Positions 21,901-29,341 are shown, counted from the stretch's first letter. The stretch is 64,000 nt of DNA from an uncultured Lachnospiraceae bacterium (GCA_946628415.1 CAMOWK010000002.1:1-64000), one strand, 5' to 3'. Numbers and translations are program-made. Notes: generated by a model from the sequence alone, not told the origin.

Positions 21901-23366
21901 ATGATGTTAAAGAGACATATTATCTCAGCATGTATACATATAGTTCTCGCAATACAGTTACTGAGACTACTCACAATGCATATGCATTTACTGTTGAGTG
22001 TCCCGGATCATTCACAAATGATATTATTACCTGCCAAAAGAATAGAAATAAGAATACAGAAATGTATCTTGGAGATTTCCTGAAGCAGACTGTAACTGTT
22101 AAGGACGTTAATCCGACAGTTGTTATGGATTCGGAAGGCAATCATGTTCTGTATGCTACTATAGAATCTACTGTTGAATTCTATGGTGACAGTGCAGCAT
22201 ACTTCCACGGTCAGTTGGAGGGAGAAGAACTTTATCAGGGATTCTACCTGTATCTTTACAGATATGATAAGGATGGTGTGGTAACAGATGATTCGACCAT
22301 ACTCGGAACGCCATATTATACTTATGAGAGAGCTGTAAATGGCGTTGCATTTGGTGATGCTGAAGGAGTTAGAGTTGAAGGCGAGCCTTCATATATCTAT
22401 ATTCCGCCGGTGAAGATAGATGTTCCGGCTTATACCAGTGGTTGGAGAAGCGTTCAGACGGCAACCGTAAGGATAGACTTCGATTCAGAAAGCTCACTTG
22501 CGGCAGAATTCCCAACAAGAGTTTCGCCGGATGACCTGTATGCTATAGGCATTGATGCTACTTCCAAGCTGGAATTCGTTTCAGACAGAGTTCCTTACAG
22601 TAATAATGTTCAAAATGTGCCGGATGGTTCAAAGCCTGCACAGAGATATTATATCGACAAGTCCGGAGATACAAGTATTCTTAAACTCACAGCTATGGAT
22701 CAGCCTGATAATGATGAATATGATACTTATGGTGAGCAGAGTCACAATAGAAGTGAACTAGGAATTAATGGTAAGTATATTAGTACAGGTAAAAAGTATA
22801 AGGAATCTGAACTGATTAATCTGGAACATGTCATTACAACTATGGATTATGATATCTCTGGTATCTCTGAGGAAGAAATATTTGACGATAACCATAAGTT
22901 GCTTATTACTATAAGGCTGGATCAGAAAAATAATATAAATGTGGATCCTGGTTACGAGTATGTACCGGTCAATATCTCTGATAAAGAGAATACAACTAAT
23001 ACAGGATACCTTAGAGATTTCAAATTGCTAGGTAAGACCGGAAATGCGTTACCGTTAACATCAGTTCAGTTTGGAGGAGATGGTTACCTATACTATACCT
23101 ATGAATTTGAGCTTGATGGCGAAAGTAGTACTTGGCCAATCAGGTATTCAAAGTCAGAGACTGAAAAGCATTTCGTGGCTGATCTTGAGTTTAATGTTAA
23201 GACCGATGAACTCTTAGAAGCTATACCAGGTTATAAGTATGCTAATTATAAACTTGATGTAAAAGCTCAGATTATTGACAGTAACGATATTGCTGTATAT
23301 GGTGACAACGATTGGGTTGTTTATACAAATGCAAGAGTAAATGCACAATATGTTAAGTCTCACTAA
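12927..23366 (+). CDS. Giant surface protein with GLUG-like beta-helix repeats
   Basis: The product is about 3480 residues. A basic N-terminus and signal-like helix (TRAVIVIVSAMMLIAAFGAF) precede thousands of residues of repeated short strands with GG-hydrophobic-x-G turns: AGGFVGEMG, AGGLVGKND, AGGVFGYY, AGGIIGIL, YGGIIGEY, FGGLIGYI and others. These resemble GLUG repeats of bacterial adhesins and predict a right-handed beta-helix. The last ~700 residues are different, probably several beta-sandwich domains, and end in DWVVYTNARVNAQYVKSH with no sorting signal or membrane helix. ATG 12927 has GGTGA upstream; GTG 12909 is the alternative. Its C-terminus recurs in the ORF at 40398. An adhesin or cell-surface fibre role is inferred. 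Confidence 0.75.
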   Translation: MKNMSRRKKNIFTRAVIVIVSAMMLIAAFGAFKLVGDMEDSRYSANAAVPGSVINANRPINSLQELYQFSEDYQNNPTAWQRARVTININGDIILEENHFFGGSSKTFQPLGTEEYPFGGIIIISTIAGMDLNISSEVPLFDYVMDSVEIVNVNGGGQRLNLSKQNGVSSGATKALFANNVVQDTVAGTTPAAWDLTVSATGSYSGILGTVGNGSDAAIANLNLKLNSNAAIAGDNSVGLVCGTINSNSTVNAAFESTGSVTSVDSITSESSAAGGFVGEMGADSVLNIISGSYEISSDDREISAKTYAGGLVGKNDGGIVTLKTSAEAGESKYQTRGSISGETAAGGVFGYYRISSITQNKFDPSYYESSSDGCSLNGGVAGGIIGILESNGLDVSYSGTSSQELSVKSKLISGVAVNSYGGIIGEYSNTDLTKTLNIEYVNSTMENSGSFGASAYYGGAVGHIAGNSPVYVKVDNFSLDAKSGAGSCKYFGGAIGGAGSKGSFIDVGNIDVTVGNGTSDKYSGGGVLGQLTEGVLRLSGVTNMTGAVANDASTSNGQLVGERKNGLVFAPGTGEDTNAAYESGWKFVRSTTDAFADDVGSWGEVVRVSDSSIISTDMTGHFVTIAEAVEEMSTANDFVKTALNIQLNNGSNKGALHFEDLVNSKKSTLLASTSLVISGTIDLSGTGITGFMRDGKASSDDEVGYFIGKLTGDSGEIKLAVGERYGMVGNSLVPDTAATGRGAIHGHKYSGLFARTGAGAEIEDMTIDGYMNIRATVADMSIGGAIAYLRNNQTLTNVSAEETIDYYRRAGNNHYVGGLIGRTYADAGKKVSILGDSSNKTLIKPEIIITGNSVSNDAANVYQSFGGLIGYIESTAGSVSNQTETEISNIILSATVDASGATSVDCVSTAGLIADIAASGTDTRKITLSDIDVKDTVIKNKSTSNTGGILGYRWIGADVEFTDVVLDQGDGNNEINTTAKYIAGLVYKATGNWVVNDGGITINSLDIKNGANAASPTGLGIIIHDGYNSTTSGVFLEMLSPTSYYLADSGLTIPDMSGNGKIYDELVACLSSGADGILTNGTAGVISYATDGEYSMSGAGTRNSYNNVYNTTVVNNRSRYYYNVDRNSIDDSDDSYCLLLWSLNRYAISNIKRCFVNPFSNNVLSGTFDLEHISYYPIDISSDVSLEDAEIIFYNADIEETETDSNTKRSTRDGESQHYLMHMGLFKNVSAKITTTGEVTIGGSVGTNSTYSGALICGNLSGSLITDKDGLITLGYYIRRPKKISKPLELADITGNEDERFLLINSISSRAILNLNGVCLNENLEYDTSGNNTYASSLIGNVVGEGINLKFSNIVLDARNNDNAVTGLTDIYDTDKSIFKHATLLNKYDVDSTSVAVYNFAEDEDWSGSTHDGYVTYGKELSDSIMYEDEEKQYYDDFRHYINPVSVPSDSEYAAGFSTDFLPYVRYYSDTVSGAPSGDDIEYMLREIKVNVLPTDLSVGCGTYDDPYVISGRKQLEYLANMIDDTDVIRGVRLPVKANKDTHWCKDLSDTTTCAFFTEDGAGNYTSPDSADTWGKDEVRKYLVNAYYQVDSSIELSNKFVGLGAYDSEYAFKGVIVGKTDGITITNKSIVPFIKVSNGSVVKDLTISVNVGTNSMLTSSPSTSSSIYSYGNDGYLYGGVIGKIMGGDNVIDNVSVTINLNNSGKSLIKVSDKYLYNVGGYVGAVVNGGLIFRNMSTANFDPSMLWVNATNNASGTNFAAADNTKHLYINPYIGRVINGYAINETTTYSGDTETYTLNNSTKNYQIADVKVGVSDSEKLSYDTFDSMNRVNIPNGQSLFILSLITQSGAGTAETAAGDYKYGVGYDGTNRYNTNSAALKVATHVAKYDKVGNATYSDKSGDYALASKDTNISKNAIPYIIYHYTKKDSGNNFPARMMTGKTEFMRLSTADSTYNLPVSFRGIGSICFGGNAQATDNPYQMHIYGFDGNSATIKLNTVFNAFIEKYDNYATKVYGSANINSGIGLFNVLVQKPYSNSTSYKLDDGYYIGKFTLTGEVSVTEYSDTGAAQTGDLATGQNGNSRNRFTVGGLTGGILPGGYVNLYDLDLNDLKLTGTTYVAGYIGRNNITEKDGKKGDGSSKIYVNGCDTTATIISGSNGCCGGIVGGSISGYPSIYVNTAPLKSGDTHSAGDDGYYKTTMELSISCDSGTVQSGIGGIIGTLRNGYGVVFWINNVTVKGCGTNKGFINNLTSSSTNKWYQGAGGLFGFARKADSIIVTNCEIVNLNVQSIYAGGLFGNIDFFDDNADYGTSPVIKIANCKIKSDSSSEYSIIGIKGAGGITGQFTSSKAYDMTVTGYDGNPYNYDVDGCEVSNYTISQTGTANDLCGAGGLFGFARATYVSASDFKMRTIVNTSVHDCIIKTDGSQSNHGMGAIIGCVPTINSNAGNSGNVVIDDTLTPKSTAKACGNVGAYNIACYNNSFAYNGTGTSAKCGNFVGQSNGSTFKIVGFTRKNNTKSGSPLTADYGGTVTTSYVIDADYLNISTGNQHGTSMAVGFDNGTNVGEGAAKNYFPYVTVSPNVPMGTDGTNTNFLTGDGMDLVNDSPIAKIITAENTGTAADNRIAYKTVSDTDIGIVNQMIAWGEDETADHDIKLTTYFTEMGTPSGYQGDDFPIIAIGGGESTSGYSSYINAYIRTLTNTQDSYVRNTSGKFNIDIYPCQCIDGVYQKVEGDGIEAGFKLDTGSGTYFMDDENADSVAGNNQFSMIDISFLDPTDSEKVAYHLYVPVLTKKTLKFDFSSSALLGSEYEMSDYIDKFPDEWGDTSKLAAGFDSWQTMLVQYDYPMDEINKFLNTGKGLDWNIAKELQFKYNGNKSLDESTQFVLLDNNNNVDKAYYISKDDIVTETNSVGNKYDVIKFEDFTSENGGEYDPQTLNDIADKLLEYSMDTAGSYMLCDNQELHEDAVIYAYDSLGENKLYFKPASGSGDKFKIEVTDDVKETYYLSMYTYSSRNTVTETTHNAYAFTVECPGSFTNDIITCQKNRNKNTEMYLGDFLKQTVTVKDVNPTVVMDSEGNHVLYATIESTVEFYGDSAAYFHGQLEGEELYQGFYLYLYRYDKDGVVTDDSTILGTPYYTYERAVNGVAFGDAEGVRVEGEPSYIYIPPVKIDVPAYTSGWRSVQTATVRIDFDSESSLAAEFPTRVSPDDLYAIGIDATSKLEFVSDRVPYSNNVQNVPDGSKPAQRYYIDKSGDTSILKLTAMDQPDNDEYDTYGEQSHNRSELGINGKYISTGKKYKESELINLEHVITTMDYDISGISEEEIFDDNHKLLITIRLDQKNNINVDPGYEYVPVNISDKENTTNTGYLRDFKLLGKTGNALPLTSVQFGGDGYLYYTYEFELDGESSTWPIRYSKSETEKHFVADLEFNVKTDELLEAIPGYKYANYKLDVKAQIIDSNDIAVYGDNDWVVYTNARVNAQYVKSH

Positions 23367-23437
23367 GTTTTTTGAGATGAAATTAGGCATAGTTACTTGA
23401 ATATTTGTATAAGAAAACTGAAAACTAAAATAGGGCG

Positions 23438-23466
23438 GGAGGCTGATAAAACAGTCTCCTTGTCTT
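23438..23466 (+). terminator. Weak hairpin terminator after the giant gene
   Basis: GGAGGCTG and CAGTCTCC pair across ATAAAA, with one G-T pair, and are followed by TTGTCTT. It is the only terminator-like structure between the giant gene and the debris that follows. Confidence 0.45.
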
Positions 23467-23523
23467 ATCTTGAAAACAGGATATACATTTTACAGTTAAA
23501 TTTAACTAGTTAAATCGCTATGA

Positions 23524-23643
23524 GGAGGAAGACATTTTGAGGAATTTAAGGAGAAACATTTGAATGCATTCGGTGGTGATCAGCAGAAAGTATTAAATCA
23601 TTTTGTGAATTACGGAATGAAAGAGGGATACCATTATAGTTAA
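23524..23643 (+). pseudogene. Fragment of a cell-surface repeat protein
   Basis: An open frame without a start encodes EEFKEKHLNAFGGDQQKVLN and HFVNYGMKEGYHYS, then stops. The pattern AFG-x-D...LNHF-x-NYGM-x-EGR is a repeat unit I know from clostridial exported wall-associated proteins. Only one unit is left, so this is a remnant of a larger gene. Confidence 0.5.
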
Positions 23644-23653
23644 AGAATACAGC

Positions 23654-24013
23654 TTGTATTCACAGGATGCTCTTGAAAGAATGGCTGATTGGCCTGAACC
23701 ACCTGAAATAGAACCGGAGCCAGTGGCTACAGTTTCCTGTGGCGGAGAAGTAGGGTTTTATAAGGATAAGAATCCCGAGCATGTTTATACATATAAAATG
23801 GACGGAACGAAACTGTTGAGCGTTGCAGTGGCACATGAAAGTGTTCTGGAGACGAACCCTGAATACTCATATGATCAAAACGGAAGGCTTATCAAGATTG
23901 AGAGCATGTGAGAATCATATAGATTTGATTATGATGAGAAAGGAAATATCATTTCCATTGAATTTGAGGGTTCGTCGGAAGAAGGAGATTCCTTTGCTGA
24001 TTACAAGAAATAA
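23654..24013 (+). pseudogene. RHS/YD-repeat-like fragment interrupted by a stop codon
   Basis: The frame reads from a TTG at 23654 (YSQDALERMADWPEPPE) to a TGA at 23909-23911 and then continues in the same frame to a TAA at 24011-24013. The sequence around the stop, NPEYSYDQNGRLIKIESM then ESYRFDYDEKGNIISIEFEG, resembles two YD-type repeats (Y-D-x-x-G-R-L/N-I). The stop lies between them, so the gene is broken or this is a shortened tail. It has no ribosome binding site. It lies in the same debris region as the fragment at 23524, but in another frame. Confidence 0.45.
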
Positions 24014-24172
24014 AGGATTTTTTCTACATGGATGCATGTTCTAATTGGGTAAATAAGGTGGTTAACGAAGTGATATTCAAAGCAAAATGATTGCTCTTTG
24101 GAATTCTCCCGGAAAAATACACATATTATATGTGACAGAGATACATATGATATTGTACAGGAGGTAAGTAGG

Positions 24173-24244
24173 ATGTATAAGAGAAGAGATTCATTAGCGA
24201 TTTTGTTTGATCTTAACGTAAGGATGGTAGATTATTGTATATAG
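24173..24244 (+). CDS. Possible 23-residue peptide
   Basis: A small frame, MYKRRDSLAILFDLNVRMVD plus YCI, has a strong AGGAGG ribosome binding site 8 bases upstream. It may be a genuine micropeptide or the 5' end of a deleted gene. I do not recognise it. The rest of 24014-24277 shows no other gene. Confidence 0.25.
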   Translation: MYKRRDSLAILFDLNVRMVDYCI

Positions 24245-24277
24245 TAATAAAGTTCACATTTTTTTGGAAAATTGTCA

Positions 24278-24306
24278 TTGACAAATCTGTTTATTTGATA
24301 TATCAT
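24278..24306 (+). promoter_or_regulatory. Promoter of the right tRNA cluster
   Basis: TTGACA at 24278-24283 and TATCAT at 24301-24306 have a 17-base spacer. tRNA-Arg begins 56 bases downstream. Confidence 0.75.
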
Positions 24307-24361
24307 GTGAGGCGTTGTGTGAGAGTGTATGTAACATTTATTACATCTTATTACTCTACAT

Positions 24362-24435
<74 letters not shown>

Positions 24436-24488
24436 TTTAAAACCACATAGTCGGGTAAGTTCCGAAAGTACGGAACTTATTTCATATG

Positions 24489-24562
<74 letters not shown>

Positions 24563-24605
24563 CTAAGCTATTTAAGCCCATGGGCGTAGCACATAGTCTA
24601 TGTAT

Positions 24606-24677
24606 TGGGCTATAGCCAAGCGGTAAGGCACAGGACTTTGACTCCTGCATTCGTTGGTTCGAATCCAACTAGCCCAG
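24606..24677 (+). tRNA. tRNA-Gln (anticodon TTG)
   Basis: Acceptor TGGGCTA pairs with TAGCCCA. The anticodon arm is CAGGACTTTGACTCCTG with TTG, and the T arm is GTTGGTTCGAATCCAAC. Confidence 0.95.
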
Positions 24678-24684
24678 TTAATAT

Positions 24685-24757
24685 GGACCACTAGCTCAGT
24701 CGGTAGAGCACTTGACTTTTAATCAAGTTGTCGCGGGTTCGATTCCCGCGTGGTTCA
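24685..24757 (+). tRNA. tRNA-Lys (anticodon TTT)
   Basis: Acceptor GGACCAC pairs with GTGGTTC. The anticodon arm is CTTGACTTTTAATCAAG and the T arm is GCGGGTTCGATTCCCGC. Confidence 0.95.
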
Positions 24758-24770
24758 CTAAGTATTAGAT

Positions 24771-24796
24771 AATCTGTCATGTATTGACAGATTTTT
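24771..24796 (+). terminator. Hairpin between tRNA-Lys and tRNA-Leu
   Basis: AATCTGTCA and TTGACAGATT pair across a short loop and are followed by TTTTT. It probably ends most transcripts from the four upstream tRNAs, so tRNA-Leu may have partly separate expression. Confidence 0.7.
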
Positions 24797-24812
24797 CTAT
24801 ATAAAGAGATTT

Positions 24813-24895
24813 GCGGATATGGCGGAATTGGCAGACGCGCTAGATTTAGGTTCTAGTGGGGTACTCCCGTGCAGGTTCAACTCCTGTTATCCGCA
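24813..24895 (+). tRNA. tRNA-Leu (anticodon TAG)
   Basis: Acceptor GCGGATA pairs with TATCCGC. The anticodon arm is CTAGATTTAGGTTCTAG with TAG, followed by a long variable arm (TGGGGTACTCCCGT region) as expected for class II tRNA-Leu. Confidence 0.95.
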
Positions 24896-24998
24896 CTTTT
24901 TTTATCATGGTTTGTCATTATTTGTGACAGACCTGTTTTTTTTACTTACCCAAGGTTCCTTCTTTCAAAGTATCTCTCACCTTCTCATAAAGTATTAC

Positions 24999-25027
24999 TT
25001 GATTGTACTCCGCCTAAATGGTATAGT
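24999..25027 (+). promoter_or_regulatory. Promoter of cdd
   Basis: TTGATT at 24999-25004 and TATAGT at 25022-25027 have a 17-base spacer, 45 bases upstream of the cdd start. Confidence 0.65.
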
Positions 25028-25071
25028 CTCTATAACTGTGTTTTTTGAAAAAATTTGTGTTTGAGGGGCTT

Positions 25072-25476
25072 ATGGAAGTAAATACTCGCGTACTTATAGA
25101 CAGCGCAATCAAAGCTAAGGAAATGGCTTATGCACCATATTCGGATTATAAAGTCGGGGCGGCAGTCCTTACCGATGACGGAAAGGTCTATGCAGGATGC
25201 AATATTGAAAATGCATCGTATGGAGCGACTAACTGTGCGGAGAGAACAGCCATTTATAAAGCAGTGAGTGAAGGCAGTAAATGTATAAAGGCTGTTGCTG
25301 TGGCGGGAGGCGATAAATTATCGCCTTCATATCCATGTGGAATATGCCGTCAGGTCATTTCTGAATTTGCTTCCGATAAGAATATTCCTATATATATAGT
25401 CTTAAATGAAGAAGAGTTTATTGAAACAACACTTGAAAAGCTCCTTCCTCATTCATTTAAACTGGATCCGGAATAA
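25072..25476 (+). CDS. cdd: Cytidine deaminase
   Basis: This zinc enzyme converts cytidine and deoxycytidine to uridine forms in pyrimidine salvage. The 134-residue protein has NCAERTAI (zinc ligand Cys55, catalytic Glu57) and PCGICRQV (zinc ligands Cys89 and Cys92), and has the usual length of tetrameric bacterial Cdd. I choose ATG 25072 because GAGGGG precedes it closely. The longer frame from a TTG at 25045 has no binding site. It sits alone between the tRNA cluster and a small membrane-protein gene, with its own promoter. Confidence 0.95.
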   Translation: MEVNTRVLIDSAIKAKEMAYAPYSDYKVGAAVLTDDGKVYAGCNIENASYGATNCAERTAIYKAVSEGSKCIKAVAVAGGDKLSPSYPCGICRQVISEFASDKNIPIYIVLNEEEFIETTLEKLLPHSFKLDPE

Positions 25477-25540
25477 ACTTATCATTAAGTGTTTAGACTA
25501 TTTTTAAAGTAATATTATTTATAAAAAGGGGGATTTATTT

Positions 25541-25954
25541 ATGGGTGACAAAAAACTTACGGAAATGGAAGATCATGAACTTTTGGTTGAACTTGTTAAA
25601 AGCCAGAGGAAGGATGCACTGGGACAGAGAATCACAGCATTTGCATCGCTCGGAGTTCTTGTGGCACTTGTGATAGCACTTGCTATTATAGTTCCGAAAG
25701 TGGTTTCCACACTTGATCAGGTTCAGAGTGCCGTTACAGAGACAGAAAGTCTCGTAAAGCAGGCAAAGGGTACTATGGAAGATATCGATACAATGGTAGC
25801 CAATGTAGATACACTTGTGGTTGAAAATACTGAATCTGTAGGCAAGGCTATGGAGGATCTTAACAGCATTGATTTTGAAGCACTGAATCAGGGCATACAG
25901 GATCTTTCGGAAGTTATAGAGCCTATGGCTAAGTTTGCTGAAATGTTCAAATAA
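25541..25954 (+). CDS. Small membrane protein with coiled coil, unknown function
   Basis: The product has 137 residues: a short cytoplasmic start (MGDKKLTEMEDHELLVELV), one membrane helix at about residues 33-52 (LGVLVALVIALAIIVPKVV), then a coiled-coil-prone exterior rich in Val, Thr, Glu and Asp. It resembles the linker region of chemoreceptors but has no signalling domain. AAGGGGGA lies 8 bases before the ATG. Its neighbours are cdd and a sodium-coupled transporter, which say little about its role. I do not recognise a functional family. Confidence 0.75.
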   Translation: MGDKKLTEMEDHELLVELVKSQRKDALGQRITAFASLGVLVALVIALAIIVPKVVSTLDQVQSAVTETESLVKQAKGTMEDIDTMVANVDTLVVENTESVGKAMEDLNSIDFEALNQGIQDLSEVIEPMAKFAEMFK

Positions 25955-26018
25955 TTTGCATAATAAATATCATATACATACTTATATGAAAAAATAATAA
26001 AACTAGGAGACGTGTAAA

Positions 26019-27413
26019 ATGGCTGAAAAAAATGACAGAAGTTCTTTTTCTAATTCACTTGGCTTTGTTCTTGCGGCAGCAGGAAGTGCAGTAGGACTTG
26101 GTAATATATGGAGATTTCCGTATCTTGCTGCAAAAGACGGAGGAGGAGTATTCATTTTGACCTATATTATTCTTGCGGTCACATTTGGTTTTACCCTTCT
26201 TATAACTGAGGTTTCTCTGGGAAGAAAAACAAAACAGAGCAGTCTTACAGCGTACGGAAAGATCAATAAAAAATTTGGATGGATAGGAGGCTTTTCAGCG
26301 CTCGTTCCATTTCTTATTCTTCCATATTACTGCATTATCGGTGGATGGGTACTTAAATACGCAACATGCTTTATTATGGGTAACGGAGTGGCTGCGTCAC
26401 AGGACAGTTATTTTACGGGCTTTATCACAGATAAGATTTCGCCTATCATTTTTGATGTGATTTTCCTTGGTGCAACGGCATTTGTAATATATCGTGGAGT
26501 TAATAAAGGTATAGAATCGATATCCAAGGTTCTTATGCCTGTACTTCTTCTCATGGTTATCGGTATTGCATTTTTCTCGCTTACGATAAAAGGCGGAAGT
26601 GCTGGAAGGACAGGACTTGACGGACTAAAGATATATCTTATTCCTGATTTCACAGGTCTTTCATTTAAAGATATGATGATCGTTATCATGGATGCCATGG
26701 GGCAGCTATTCTATAGTATAAGCGTCGCCATGGGTATAATGGTAACTTATGGTTCTTACTACAAGGATGATTCAAATCTTGTTAAGTCAGTTAACCAGAT
26801 CGAGATTTTTGATACTGTCGTTGCGCTTCTTGCAGGTGTAATGATCATACCGGCAGTTTATGTGTTCATGGGAAAAGATGGCATGACAGGTGGACCGGGA
26901 CTTATGTTTATAGCTCTTCCTAAGGTTTTTGCAGAGATGGGTAAGATCGGAAATGTTATAGGCTCGATCTTCTTTATAATGGTTCTGCTTGCAGCACTTA
27001 CAAGTTCCATGTCGGTTCTTGAAGCAGTAGTAGCAGGCCTTATGGATAAGTTTGGTATGTCAAGAAAGAAGGCTGTAGTAATCGAAACGATTATTGCTCT
27101 TATTCTCGGTATCGTCATCTGCTTCGGATATAATTATCTGTATTTTGAAGTTAAACTTCCTAATACAGCACCCGGTGGTTCGGCACAGCTGCTTGATATT
27201 TTTGATTACCTTTCAAATAATATCTTTATGCCGGTTGTTGCTATAGGAACCTGTATACTCATTGGATGGGTGGCAGGACCTGCGACAGTTATTGACGAGG
27301 CTACAAAGAACGGAGAAAAGTTCGGAAGAAAGAAACTTTACATTGCAATGATAAAAGTTATAGCTCCTATACTTCTTACTATACTTCTTCTCGGTTCACT
27401 GGGGCTTTTCTAA
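26019..27413 (+). CDS. Neurotransmitter:sodium symporter (NSS/SNF) family transporter
   Basis: This sodium-coupled amino-acid importer has 464 residues and about 11-12 membrane helices. The first helix carries the family signature AAAGSAVGLGNIWRFPYLA with the unwound substrate and sodium site. The unwound helix 6 region is visible as GQLFYSISVAMGIMVTYGSY. Its length fits bacterial MhsT/LeuT relatives. ACTAGGAGA precedes the ATG. The substrate cannot be read from sequence; amino acids are most likely. The polyamine ABC operon follows after a 45-base gap, and joint transcription is possible. Confidence 0.92.
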   Translation: MAEKNDRSSFSNSLGFVLAAAGSAVGLGNIWRFPYLAAKDGGGVFILTYIILAVTFGFTLLITEVSLGRKTKQSSLTAYGKINKKFGWIGGFSALVPFLILPYYCIIGGWVLKYATCFIMGNGVAASQDSYFTGFITDKISPIIFDVIFLGATAFVIYRGVNKGIESISKVLMPVLLLMVIGIAFFSLTIKGGSAGRTGLDGLKIYLIPDFTGLSFKDMMIVIMDAMGQLFYSISVAMGIMVTYGSYYKDDSNLVKSVNQIEIFDTVVALLAGVMIIPAVYVFMGKDGMTGGPGLMFIALPKVFAEMGKIGNVIGSIFFIMVLLAALTSSMSVLEAVVAGLMDKFGMSRKKAVVIETIIALILGIVICFGYNYLYFEVKLPNTAPGGSAQLLDIFDYLSNNIFMPVVAIGTCILIGWVAGPATVIDEATKNGEKFGRKKLYIAMIKVIAPILLTILLLGSLGLF

Positions 27414-27458
27414 ATGTAGTTTTTTGGTTTTTGTTTTTAGTTACAGGAGATTTAAGGA

Positions 27459-28505
27459 TTGGAAAGTGCAATTATTGAATTAAAAGGACTTACTAAGAAT
27501 TTTGGTGAGCTTCAGGTACTTAAGGGGATTGATCTTACTATTCATGAAAATGAATTTCTGACTCTGCTTGGTCCGTCAGGCTGCGGTAAGACTACTACGC
27601 TCAGGATAATAGCGGGCTTTGAAGAACCTTCGTCAGGTGAAGTTTTATTTGGGGGAGTTGATATTTCAAAAGTCCCTTCGTACAAGCGGGAGGTAAATAC
27701 CGTATTTCAGAAATATGCACTTTTTCCTTTCCTCAATGTATATGATAATGTGGCATTTGGGCTTAAGATTAAGAAGATGGATAAAAAAGTGATAGATCAC
27801 AAGGTGGGTGATATTCTTTCACTTGTTGGTCTTTCGGGATATGAGAAGAGAGATGTGACAAGTCTTTCGGGCGGTCAGCAGCAGAGAGTTGCGATTGCAA
27901 GAGCTCTTGTAAATGAACCGAAAGTCCTGCTTCTTGATGAGCCGCTTGGAGCTCTTGATGCAAAACTCAGAAAAGGGATGCAGACAGAGCTTAAAAGAAT
28001 ACAGAAGGAAGTCGGCATTACATTCATTTTTGTAACCCATGATCAGGAGGAAGCTCTTTCCATGTCTGATACTGTGGTTGTTATGAATGAAGGTATTATC
28101 CAGCAGGTCGGAACGCCTGAAGATATTTATAATGAACCTGAAAACCGTTTCGTGGCAAGCTTTATAGGTGAGTCAAATATTATCGAAGCTGTTATGAAGA
28201 AGGATCTTCTGGTTAATTTTGACGGCTTTGATTTTGAATGTGTGGATAAAGGCTTTAAGGATAATGAGGACGTTGAGGTCGTAATACGTCCGGAGGATAT
28301 AGAGATAGTAAAGCCTAAGAAGGCTAAGATAAAGGGAACGGTTAAGTCTGTTGTCTTCAGAGGAGTGCATCACGAGATAGTCGTGACAACAGAAAACAGG
28401 GATTACCTGATTCACACCACAGATTATTATGAGCCGGGTCTTGAAGTGGGTCTTTCATTTGAACCGGACGACATACACGTAATGTATCGAATGGATTGGG
28501 ATTAG
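27459..28505 (+). CDS. potA: Spermidine/putrescine ABC transporter ATP-binding protein
   Basis: This ATPase powers polyamine import. Residues 1-235 form the ABC domain with Walker [11 protein letters not shown]-loop [16 protein letters not shown], signature [15 protein letters not shown], Walker [13 protein letters not shown] and switch His in [12 protein letters not shown]. The C-terminal third is a TOBE/OB-type regulatory domain ([11 protein letters not shown]). The start is TTG at 27459 with AGGAGA about 8 bases upstream; no ATG lies near. It is the first of three contiguous pot genes. Confidence 0.93.
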   Translation: MESAIIELKGLTKNFGELQVLKGIDLTIHENEFLTLLGPSGCGKTTTLRIIAGFEEPSSGEVLFGGVDISKVPSYKREVNTVFQKYALFPFLNVYDNVAFGLKIKKMDKKVIDHKVGDILSLVGLSGYEKRDVTSLSGGQQQRVAIARALVNEPKVLLLDEPLGALDAKLRKGMQTELKRIQKEVGITFIFVTHDQEEALSMSDTVVVMNEGIIQQVGTPEDIYNEPENRFVASFIGESNIIEAVMKKDLLVNFDGFDFECVDKGFKDNEDVEVVIRPEDIEIVKPKKAKIKGTVKSVVFRGVHHEIVVTTENRDYLIHTTDYYEPGLEVGLSFEPDDIHVMYRMDWD

Positions 28506-28516
28506 GAGCAAAATCA

Positions 28517-29341
28517 ATGAAACATTTTTCAAAACTTATTAGACCTTATCTGATATGGTCTATAATTATAGTTATCCTGCCGCTTCTTCTTATAGTGCTT
28601 TATGCTTTTACCACCGGCGGAAACCATCTGGTAAATATTCAGTTTACACTTGAAAATTTCAAAAAGATTGGAGAACCGATCTATCTTGAAGTATTAAAAA
28701 AGTCATTTTCTCTTGGCTTTATTTCTGTGCTCATCTGCCTTCTTACCGGCTATCCGCTGGCTTACTTTATAAGCAAGTTCAGTGATAAAGCACAGAACCT
28801 TCTTATACTCTTTGTAACTATTCCTATGTGGATCAATACACTTCTTCGTACATATGCGTGGATAAGCATTCTTTCCGATAACGGTCTTGTCAACAAACTG
28901 CTTACTTTGATGGGCTTTACACCGACAACTCTCATGTATACGGATCTTGCGGTAATACTCGGACTTGTCAGTGACATGCTTCCGTTTATGGTTATACCTA
29001 TTCATACATCAATAAGGAAGATAGATCCGTCACTTATAGAAGCTTCACATGATCTTGGAGCCAACCGCTTCGAGACTTTTTGGCGGGTGATATTTAAAAT
29101 GTCTATTCCGGGAGTGATAAACGGAGTTATGATGACATTTCTTCTTTCGATATCAACCTTCGTAATTCCGAAGCTTCTCGGAGGAGGACAGTATACTTTA
29201 ATAGGTAATCTGATCGAGACTCAGTTTATTTCGGTGGGTAACTGGAATTTTGGTTCGGCTATCTCCATAATACTGACAGTTCTCATTATGATAGGACTTA
29301 TGCTGATGCGTAAGTTTGACAGGGAAAAGGAGGAAGACTGA
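28517..29341 (+). CDS. potB: Spermidine/putrescine ABC transporter permease PotB
   Basis: This inner permease subunit has about 274 residues and six membrane helices. The EAA loop contacting PotA is visible as IEASHDLGANRFETFWRVIF. I choose ATG 28517, which has TAGGAG 8 bases upstream. The ATG at 28496 overlaps the end of potA. The stop overlaps the next start (ATGA), showing translational coupling. Confidence 0.92.
   Translation: MKHFSKLIRPYLIWSIIIVILPLLLIVLYAFTTGGNHLVNIQFTLENFKKIGEPIYLEVLKKSFSLGFISVLICLLTGYPLAYFISKFSDKAQNLLILFVTIPMWINTLLRTYAWISILSDNGLVNKLLTLMGFTPTTLMYTDLAVILGLVSDMLPFMVIPIHTSIRKIDPSLIEASHDLGANRFETFWRVIFKMSIPGVINGVMMTFLLSISTFVIPKLLGGGQYTLIGNLIETQFISVGNWNFGSAISIILTVLIMIGLMLMRKFDREKEED

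Noticed and set aside
147..24361. Attachment-site direct repeats at the island edges
   Set aside because: The only shared stretches are the conserved T-arm sequences of the tRNA genes themselves.
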